From positions 391-7,008 of the forward strand of contig DMBA01000206.1 in assembly GCA_003446315.1 (NCBI GenBank): a DNA stretch of 6,618 bases, in the 5' to 3' direction. The translations under genes were made by a program, and so were the position numbers. This document shows, one piece after another, positions 1 to 4,786 of this stretch (its first letter is position 1; every line of letters starts with the position of its first letter). The notes beneath the pieces were generated by a model. The model saw nothing but the letters and a program-made list of their open reading frames with translations. It was not told the DNA's origin and searched no databases. Source of the DNA: Ruminococcus sp. (GTDB taxonomy: Bacteria; Bacillota; Clostridia; Oscillospirales; Ruminococcaceae).

Positions 1-163
1 ACGGGAAGTCGGTTTGCTGGAAGGGTTATCGAATGTTTCGGTGAACCTGATGCAGCAGACGCTGACCGGCAAAGCGGACGGCATGGATGAAGAAGCGCTG
101 CATGAAGCAGTGGAACAGATCGTGCACAAACACGAGCCGGATGTAACGGTACGGCATCATCAT
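1..163 (+). repeat. Tandem repeat copy 1 in the metal ATPase gene (window-truncated)
   Basis: Bases 1-163 match 280-442 at an offset of exactly 279 bp (93 codons), with about six mismatches and no indel by eye. The repeat encodes the second half of an HMA domain and the start of the His-rich linker (EPDVTVRHHH). Two substitutions change Ala-Asp to Ala-Gly, one changes Leu to Val and one Thr to Met; the others are silent. The CxxC of this copy would lie just upstream of the window, so the unit is seen only in part. Confidence 0.93.
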
Positions 164-2359
164 GCACATCACGCCCATGCACATACACATGAACAATCGC
201 ATGCGCATGCACATGAAGACGGCATGTTCACCTTTACGCTCGAAGGACTGGACTGCCCGAATTGTGCAGCGAAAATCGAACGGGAAGTCGGTTTGCTGGA
301 AGGGGTATCGAATGTTTCGGTGAATCTGATGCAGCAGATGCTGACCGGCAAAGCAGGCGGCATGGATGAAGAAGCGCTGCATGAAGCAGTGGAACAGATC
401 GTGCACAAACACGAGCCGGATGTAACAGTACGGCATCATCATCACGCGGCACATGAGGCACACGAGGTGCACGCGCACGAGCACGCGCATACGGAAACCA
501 AAGCAGCACAGAAGCCGGACAGCGACCGGATCATGTGGCTCCGGCTGATTGCAGGCGGCGTGATCTTTGCGATCGGATTTGTGCTTTCGCTTACGGCAGT
601 ACCCAAGGCAGTATCGGCAGGACTGCTGATCGCTGCATATATTGTGCTGGGCTATGATGTTGTGCTGCATGCGCTGAAAAATATCATGCGCGGCAGAATC
701 TTTGATGAGCATTTTCTGATGAGCGTTTCCACGATCGGTGCATTTGCGCTGGGCGAATTTCCGGAAGCGGCGGCGGTAATGTTGTTTTATCAGACCGGCG
801 AATTTTTCCAGTCGCTGGCGGTCAAGCGCTCCCGCAAATCGGTTTCTGCGCTGCTGGATATCCGACCGGATACAGCCAATCTTATGCAGGACGGCTGGCC
901 TGTTGCGGTACATCCGGATACCATCGCAGCCGGTGAAACGATCCTGATAAAAGCGGGAGAACGTGTCCCGCTGGACGGCATTGTTCTGACCGGCGAATCG
1001 ACACTGGATACCGCGGCACTGACGGGCGAATCTGTCCCGCGCACGGTGCGGCAGGGCGATGAGGTGCTGTCCGGCTGCATCAACGAAAGCGGCACACTGA
1101 CTGTTCGTGTGACAAAGCCGTTCGGAGAATCCACGGCATCCCGCATCATTGATATGGTGGAAAATGCGGCAGCGCGGAAAGCCCCGACGGAAAATTTCAT
1201 CACCACTTTTGCAAGATATTACACCCCGATCGTTGTTGCGCTGGCAGCATTGCTGGCGATTGTGCCGCCGCTGATGCTGCATGGGGTCTGGTCGGAATGG
1301 ATCCGGAGAGCGTTTGTATTCCTGATCGTATCGTGCCCGTGTGCATTGGTGATCTCCGTTCCGCTGACCTTTTTCGGCGGGATCGGTGCGGCATCGCGTC
1401 ACGGCGTATTGGTCAAGGGCAGCAATGATCTGGAGGCGTTGAGCAGGGTCAGACAGCTTGCGCTGGATAAAACCGGCACGCTGACAAAGGGTGAATTTCA
1501 TGTGCAGAAGATGATCCCGGCGGATGGCTTTTCGGAATCGGAGCTGCTGGCATATGCGGCATGCTGTGAACAGAATTCCAATCATCCCATTGCAAAATCC
1601 ATTTTGTTTGCATACGGCGAACAGCCTGTGCAGCCGGCATCCACAGAGGAGATCTCCGGATACGGCATAAAGGCAGAAGCGGATGGAAAAACGGTTTATG
1701 CGGGCAGCGGCAGACTGATGGAACGGCATAATATTCCGTATCAGCACTGTGAAGAAGCCGGCACGAAAGTTTATGTTGCGGTCAACGGCAAATATGCCGG
1801 CTGCATCATCTGTGCGGATGTCCTGAAGCCGGACAGCAAAAAAGCGGTTGCAGCGCTGCGGAAAGTCGGCGTGGAGAAGCTGATTATGCTGACCGGTGAT
1901 GATGAACGCATTGCAGAAACGGTTGCGTCAGAGCTTGGCATGGATGCCTATTATGCCGGATTGCTGCCGGCGCAGAAAGTGGAGCGTCTGGAGCACATCT
2001 CCGCAGCGATGGCAGAAGGGGAGAAACTGGCATTTGTCGGCGACGGCATCAATGATGCGCCGGTGCTGGCGCGTGCAGATGTCGGCATAGCGATGGGCGC
2101 ACTGGGCGCAGATGCAGCGATCGAAGCAGCAGACGTTGTGCTGATGACAGATGAACCTGCGAAGCTGGCAGAAGCGGTGGTGCTGGCGCGGCAGACCAAA
2201 CACATCGTGGTACAAAATATTGTATTTGCGATCGGCGTGAAGATTCTGCTGTTGCTGTTGGGTGCACTGGGCATTGCGGGCATGTGGGCAGCGGTGTTCG
2301 GCGATGTTGGTGTCACGGTCATAGCAGTTCTGAATGCAATGCGCATGCTCCGGAAATAG
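2..2359 (+). CDS. cadA: Zn/Cd/Pb-exporting P1B-type ATPase with duplicated HMA/His-rich N-terminus (5'-truncated by window edge)
   Basis: Membrane pump that uses ATP to expel divalent soft metals (Zn, Cd, Pb) from the cytosol. The reading frame is open from base 2, so the true start lies upstream; the TTG at base 14 lies inside the HMA repeat and is not a start. About 785 residues are visible, already longer than the usual single-HMA CadA (about 710). In order: the tail of one HMA domain with a His-rich linker; a complete HMA domain with GLDCPNC (Cys codons 254 and 263) and a second His-rich linker; four membrane segments with the TGES actuator loop (1022-1033) after them; the CPC metal site (1334-1342); the phosphorylated Asp of DKTGT (1466-1468); the HP motif (1583-1588); GDGINDAP (2039-2062); and the last two membrane segments. 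The final segments carry Lys (2240-2242) and Asp in FGDVG (2303-2305), the pair typical of the ZntA/CadA class rather than copper pumps. No regulator gene is visible. The class is secure; the exact metal is inferred. Confidence 0.93.
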   Translation, partial: REVGLLEGLSNVSVNLMQQTLTGKADGMDEEALHEAVEQIVHKHEPDVTVRHHHAHHAHAHTHEQSHAHAHEDGMFTFTLEGLDCPNCAAKIEREVGLLEGVSNVSVNLMQQMLTGKAGGMDEEALHEAVEQIVHKHEPDVTVRHHHHAAHEAHEVHAHEHAHTETKAAQKPDSDRIMWLRLIAGGVIFAIGFVLSLTAVPKAVSAGLLIAAYIVLGYDVVLHALKNIMRGRIFDEHFLMSVSTIGAFALGEFPEAAAVMLFYQTGEFFQSLAVKRSRKSVSALLDIRPDTANLMQDGWPVAVHPDTIAAGETILIKAGERVPLDGIVLTGESTLDTAALTGESVPRTVRQGDEVLSGCINESGTLTVRVTKPFGESTASRIIDMVENAAARKAPTENFITTFARYYTPIVVALAALLAIVPPLMLHGVWSEWIRRAFVFLIVSCPCALVISVPLTFFGGIGAASRHGVLVKGSNDLEALSRVRQLALDKTGTLTKGEFHVQKMIPADGFSESELLAYAACCEQNSNHPIAKSILFAYGEQPVQPASTEEISGYGIKAEADGKTVYAGSGRLMERHNIPYQHCEEAGTKVYVAVNGKYAGCIICADVLKPDSKKAVAALRKVGVEKLIMLTGDDERIAETVASELGMDAYYAGLLPAQKVERLEHISAAMAEGEKLAFVGDGINDAPVLARADVGIAMGALGADAAIEAADVVLMTDEPAKLAEAVVLARQTKHIVVQNIVFAIGVKILLLLLGALGIAGMWAAVFGDVGVTVIAVLNAMRMLRK
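280..442 (+). repeat. Tandem repeat copy 2 in the metal ATPase gene
   Basis: Second copy of the 279-bp periodic unit. Its CxxC-bearing part is at 242-280, which belongs to the same domain but has no visible partner in the window. Identity with copy 1 stops abruptly after base 442, where this copy continues into a Glu/His-alternating linker and the first membrane segment. High DNA identity with no frame damage points to a recent in-frame duplication that is still translated. Confidence 0.9.
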
Positions 2360-2416
2360 TGCCGTGCAGACCATAAAAGTGTCTCCGGCGGATTTATAAT
2401 GAGGGCGGTACGCATA

Positions 2417-2479
2417 TAGAAATATTCAGCCATAGTACTTCTGATTTCAAGTCAAAAGTACTATGGCGTTTCTATTTCC
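2417..2479 (+). terminator. Probable terminator hairpin after the metal ATPase gene
   Basis: A perfect 12-bp stem, GCCATAGTACTT (2429-2440) with AAGTACTATGGC (2456-2467), begins 70 nt after the ATPase stop codon. The stem can continue past one C/A mismatch with TGAT/GTCA, leaving a TTCAA loop. Outside it, TAGAAA (2417-2422) can pair with TTTCTA (2469-2474). The downstream strand is T-rich (GTTTCTATTT) but not a clean U-run, so termination is likely rather than certain. The near-symmetrical A/T flanks would also allow some bidirectional action. Confidence 0.6.
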
Positions 2480-2589
2480 AGTGCGGATATTGATGATATT
2501 CCCAAGCGGTATATCTGTGCAAGCCGGGCGGCGATCATATGATCTATGAGCAGAAGTCGGATTGATCTGAGCAGTCAAATCAGTACGAT

Positions 2590-2612
2590 GCCCCAAAGCA
2601 GTGCTTCGGGGC
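2590..2612 (-). terminator. Hairpin after the flavinylation operon, weak or degenerate terminator
   Basis: Read on the minus strand, GCCCCGAAG pairs with CTTTGGGGC around a five-base loop (CACTG), with one G-U wobble. The same pairing on the plus strand would have an A/C mismatch, so the minus strand is favoured. The hairpin starts 57 nt after the stop of the last gene of the minus-strand operon. It is followed by ATCGTACTGATTTG rather than a U-run, so it may be a decayed terminator or a 3'-end stabilising hairpin. Confidence 0.5.
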
Positions 2613-2631
2613 AAACTTCTATATGGGCATC
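2603..2631 (-). repeat. Terminator-associated repeat, copy A
   Basis: Read on the minus strand, this 29-nt stretch runs GATGCC, then CATATAGAAG, then TTT, then GCCCCGAAGC. It matches 6516-6545 on the plus strand at 28 of 29 aligned positions, with one single-base indel. Both copies lie in 3' untranslated sequence and end inside the 5' arm of a hairpin. The hairpin arms beyond the shared part differ in loop length and U-run. Confidence 0.8.
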
Positions 2632-2669
2632 AGCCGATTGACAAAAGAGGGGCAGTTTTTTGCATATGG

Positions 2670-3188
2670 TCAATGCTCTGCGGAGCCGTCCTCTTTCTGC
2701 AAAAAGCGGAGCTTTCTGAGGATCAGTTGAGCCGTCAGACCGGTCAGCATACCGGCAACAGAACCGGCAGCCAGCAGGATGGGAAGATATGCCAGCACGC
2801 TGAGGGAGCGCATCACAATGATCGCCGCGCCGATCTGCCCGGTGTTATGCAGCATTGCACCGATCACACTGCAAAGCCAGATCTGTTTTTCCGGCAGGAT
2901 CTTCCGCAGCAGCAGCATACCGGTCAGGCAGAAAACGGAGCCGCAAACGCTGTAGATCAAAGCGGAAGGATTGCCGCTGAACATTGCGCCGAGCAGCAGT
3001 CTTGCCGCGACCATACAAGCGGTTTCCCGCGGAGAATAGTGAAAAACGGCATACACAGTCACAATATTGGCAAGCCCCAGTTTCATGCCGGGGATCGGCA
3101 GGATATTCGGAAACCGCAGCTCTACAATGAACAGGATCAGGGACATTGCCGTGAGCAAAGAGATGGTGGTCAGGCGTTTGATGTTCAT
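2670..3188 (-). CDS. Gx transporter family / HepI-like membrane protein (EetB-like)
   Basis: A 172-residue, strongly hydrophobic protein with about five membrane segments. It shows the family signature PGMKLGLANIVT (residues 33-44), then ARLLLGAMFSGNPSALIYS (62-80) and GAMLHNTGQI (110-119). The family was originally named heptaprenyl diphosphate synthase component I and resembles the substrate-binding S components of ECF transporters. Its Listeria relative EetB belongs to the flavin-based extracellular electron transfer locus, where its exact role is unsettled. The ATG overlaps the stop of the preceding gene by 4 nt (ATGA at 3185-3188), and a GAGGGGG ribosome binding site lies about 7 nt upstream. 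It is the last gene of the three-gene operon. Transport of a flavin or quinone precursor is only inference. Confidence 0.88.
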   Translation of the reverse strand: MNIKRLTTISLLTAMSLILFIVELRFPNILPIPGMKLGLANIVTVYAVFHYSPRETACMVAARLLLGAMFSGNPSALIYSVCGSVFCLTGMLLLRKILPEKQIWLCSVIGAMLHNTGQIGAAIIVMRSLSVLAYLPILLAAGSVAGMLTGLTAQLILRKLRFLQKEDGSAEH

Positions 3189-3538
3189 GAAGCATCCCCC
3201 TCTGCAAACCGGATGATGAGCTTATTGGGCAGACAGACGATCGGCATGGAATCGGATTTCAATGCGCCCATATGCACGCAGGTCTGATCCGGACAGCCTG
3301 CTTCGGATACCTTGATCCTGCCTTCTGAAACGGTAACGAGATTATAGGATTTGCCGTCCGGCGATTCGATCCGGAAAGCAGTATCTTTTGCATTTGCAAG
3401 GTCGATCGTGCGGATCACAATGCCGTCCTGCACGATCTCAACGGTCTGGTGTTCCGAGGGCAGCAGCATCCGGACAGATAACACGACTGCGAGCAGGAAA
3501 ACCGCTGCCGTTGCGATCATCACAGCCTTATTCTTCAC
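3185..3538 (-). CDS. Membrane-anchored NusG domain II protein (EetA-like)
   Basis: A 117-residue protein with one N-terminal membrane segment (about residues 5-25) followed by an extracytosolic NusG-II domain. The domain is recognised by CPDQTCVHMG (residues 82-91) and IVCLPNKLII (100-109), giving three conserved Cys (82, 87, 102). It is not the NusG transcription factor: the KOW and NGN domains are absent. In Listeria and lactobacilli this family neighbours EetB and an ApbE protein in the extracellular electron transfer locus. The start is a GTG (3536-3538) overlapping the end of the ApbE gene by 11 nt, with GAGGTG about 7 nt upstream. An ATG six bases further upstream is in the ApbE frame and cannot be used. 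The biochemical role of the family is not established; cysteine-based redox or metal binding is a guess. Confidence 0.88.
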   Translation of the reverse strand: MKNKAVMIATAAVFLLAVVLSVRMLLPSEHQTVEIVQDGIVIRTIDLANAKDTAFRIESPDGKSYNLVTVSEGRIKVSEAGCPDQTCVHMGALKSDSMPIVCLPNKLIIRFAEGDAS

Positions 3539-4565
3539 GGTGCATCACCTCGACCGGCATCGTGCCGTCAGACTGAAACCGGTCAGCGATGCCCTCAGAG
3601 ACCATCACACAGCCGTCATCCGTCACAAGGATCATTTCAAAGTCGCTGCACCGCTTCCAATGGGCAGCCGCCTGTTCTGTTCCCTCGACATAAAGAGCAG
3701 TGGAGAGCGCATCACAGCGCACGCCGGAATCACCGATGACCGTCACGGAAACCAGTCCGTTTTCTGCCGGATAACCGTCCGCCGGATCCAGAATATGACA
3801 ATAGCGCTTGCCTTCATCATCTTCAAAATATCGCTCATAATTGCCGGATGTGATGACTGCCTGATCCGTGATCTGAACGATCCCGAAGCTGTTATCGGGA
3901 TCAAACGGGTTTGTGATCGCCACATTCCAGGGCGAGCCGTCCGGTTTTGTGCCCATCGCCTGCACATTGCCGCCGAGACTGACAATTGCCGCAGAGATAT
4001 CGTTTTCCTGCATGACCTGCATCACGGCATCGCCGGTATACCCTTTGACCAGCGCCCCCAGATCAATCTGCATGGAATCCGGAACAGAAAGCATCCCGTC
4101 TGAAACGGTCAGTGCGCTGTCATCGGCAAGGGCGAGCAATGCGGCAATATCGTCATTTTGCGGAACCTGATAGGAACCGGTCGTGAAGCCCCATGCTTGC
4201 AGCAGCGGATAAAGCGAGATGCAAAGTGCGCCGCTGCTTTCTGCGGAGACCTGCCGTGCCGTATCGAGAATCGCAGTGAAATCAGGCGAGACCGGAACCG
4301 GCGCACCGCCGGCATGATTTGCTGCCCAGACTTCGCTTTCTGCATCCGTGACAGAAAAAGTGCGTTCCAATTCTGTGATGCGTTCTTCCGCAGCACGCAG
4401 CGCATTGGATGCATTGGAGCCGTATGCCTTGAGATTCATATAAGTATCCATCGCAAACAGATCGGCTGACTGCATCTGAGCCGCCTGCGGATCGGCAGCA
4501 GATTCTGTCGTGCCGCATCCGGTCAGCAGCAGCAGAACGGCAGCGGCTGTAAGCATTCGTTTCAT
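3528..4565 (-). CDS. apbE: FAD:protein FMN transferase, ApbE/FmnB-type lipoprotein
   Basis: A 345-residue flavin transferase that attaches FMN from FAD to a Ser/Thr of extracytosolic redox proteins. A signal peptide of basic MKR plus a hydrophobic run ends in the lipobox LTGC, so Cys17 should be lipidated and the enzyme anchored outside the membrane. Family motifs are in order: DLGALVKGY (168-176), SLGGN (196-200), the glycine/tyrosine-rich SGNYERYF (240-247), HILDPADGYP (257-266) and the metal-binding Asp of DALST (285-289). Length is normal and no key motif is broken. ATG at 4565 is supported by AAGGAAGGG about 9 nt upstream and by the signal peptide starting directly there. It is first in an operon with the NusG-II and Gx proteins, under the promoter at 4609-4637. 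No substrate flavoprotein is encoded in the window. Confidence 0.94.
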   Translation of the reverse strand: MKRMLTAAAVLLLLTGCGTTESAADPQAAQMQSADLFAMDTYMNLKAYGSNASNALRAAEERITELERTFSVTDAESEVWAANHAGGAPVPVSPDFTAILDTARQVSAESSGALCISLYPLLQAWGFTTGSYQVPQNDDIAALLALADDSALTVSDGMLSVPDSMQIDLGALVKGYTGDAVMQVMQENDISAAIVSLGGNVQAMGTKPDGSPWNVAITNPFDPDNSFGIVQITDQAVITSGNYERYFEDDEGKRYCHILDPADGYPAENGLVSVTVIGDSGVRCDALSTALYVEGTEQAAAHWKRCSDFEMILVTDDGCVMVSEGIADRFQSDGTMPVEVMHREE

Positions 4566-4608
4566 CTGGGGATCCCTTCCTTTTGAATTAGCAGTATATA
4601 ACTATCAT

Positions 4609-4637
4609 ATTATAACACAGAACGTTTTTTTTTGCAA
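4609..4637 (-). promoter_or_regulatory. Sigma-A promoter of the apbE operon
   Basis: On the minus strand, TTGCAA (4632-4637) and a perfect TATAAT (4609-4614) are separated by exactly 17 bp. TGT directly upstream of the -10 makes it an extended -10. An A9 run lies across the end of the -35 and the start of the spacer. Transcription should start near 4602, giving a leader of about 37 nt before the apbE ATG. Confidence 0.85.
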
Positions 4638-4641
4638 TGGG

Positions 4642-4679
4642 GCAGCGGAAATAAATCAAAGATGCGCTTTTTCTGCTGC
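4642..4679. promoter_or_regulatory. Inverted repeat between the divergent promoters, possible operator
   Basis: GCAGCGGAAA (4642-4651) is complementary to TTTCTGCTGC (4670-4679), with one G-T mismatch, around an 18-bp centre. It occupies the space between the two outward-facing -35 boxes, 4 bp from one and 15 bp from the other. That is a suitable place for a shared regulator to bind, but no regulator gene is visible and the repeat could be accidental. Confidence 0.35.
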
Positions 4680-4694
4680 AATTGGTTTTCCCTC

Positions 4695-4723
4695 TTGACT
4701 TTAACGCTTTTTTGTGCTAAAAT
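4695..4723 (+). promoter_or_regulatory. Sigma-A promoter of the acyl-CoA synthetase gene
   Basis: TTGACT (4695-4700) and TAAAAT (4718-4723) with a 17-bp spacer, and an extended -10 TGC at 4715-4717. Transcription should begin near 4730, leaving a leader of about 57 nt to the ATG at 4787. This placement argues against the in-frame ATG at 4739, which would be almost leaderless. Confidence 0.85.
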
Positions 4724-4770
4724 AGTCATACACATCATATGCGCAAGTTTATGCGCGACAAGCAAACAGG

Positions 4771-4776
4771 AAAGGA
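4771..4776 (+). promoter_or_regulatory. Ribosome binding site deciding the start of the acyl-CoA synthetase
   Basis: AAAGGA, within AGGAAAGGA, lies 10 nt before the ATG at 4787. The alternative in-frame ATGs at 4739 and 4751 have no comparable site, and the 16 extra residues they would add are unlike the family N-terminus. Confidence 0.75.
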
Positions 4777-4786
4777 CGTACTACTC

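Larger units (their letters stand above)
2360..2669. other. Convergent intergenic region without a supported gene
   Basis: This 310-bp region separates the metal ATPase (+) from the last gene of the flavinylation operon (-). It contains two hairpins, one for each incoming transcript (about 2417-2479 and 2590-2612), and a perfect 12-bp palindrome GATCATATGATC at 2533-2544. A 22-codon stop-to-stop stretch at 2497-2565 (+) has a protein-like composition, but no ribosome binding site or recognisable family, so it is not called as a gene. Confidence 0.7.

Noticed and set aside
14..16. TTG as start codon of the metal ATPase
   Set aside because: It falls inside the HMA domain; the matching position in copy 2 (293-295) is an internal Leu codon, and the frame is open back to base 2.
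26..1747. 573-codon open frame on the minus strand opposite the metal ATPase gene
   Set aside because: Its translation is low-complexity and Cys/Arg/His-rich with no domain. It is the antisense shadow of a gene with clear P-type ATPase motifs, and its length comes from biased codon use.
2601..3287. 228-codon plus-strand frame opposite the Gx-transporter gene
   Set aside because: Translation is Gln/His/Arg-rich without motifs; the minus strand encodes a clear membrane protein of a known family with a proper start and overlap.
4739..4786. Upstream in-frame ATGs extending the acyl-CoA synthetase by up to 16 residues
   Set aside because: They lie only about 9-21 nt from the predicted transcription start, lack a ribosome binding site and add residues unlike the family. 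ATG 4787 has a good site.
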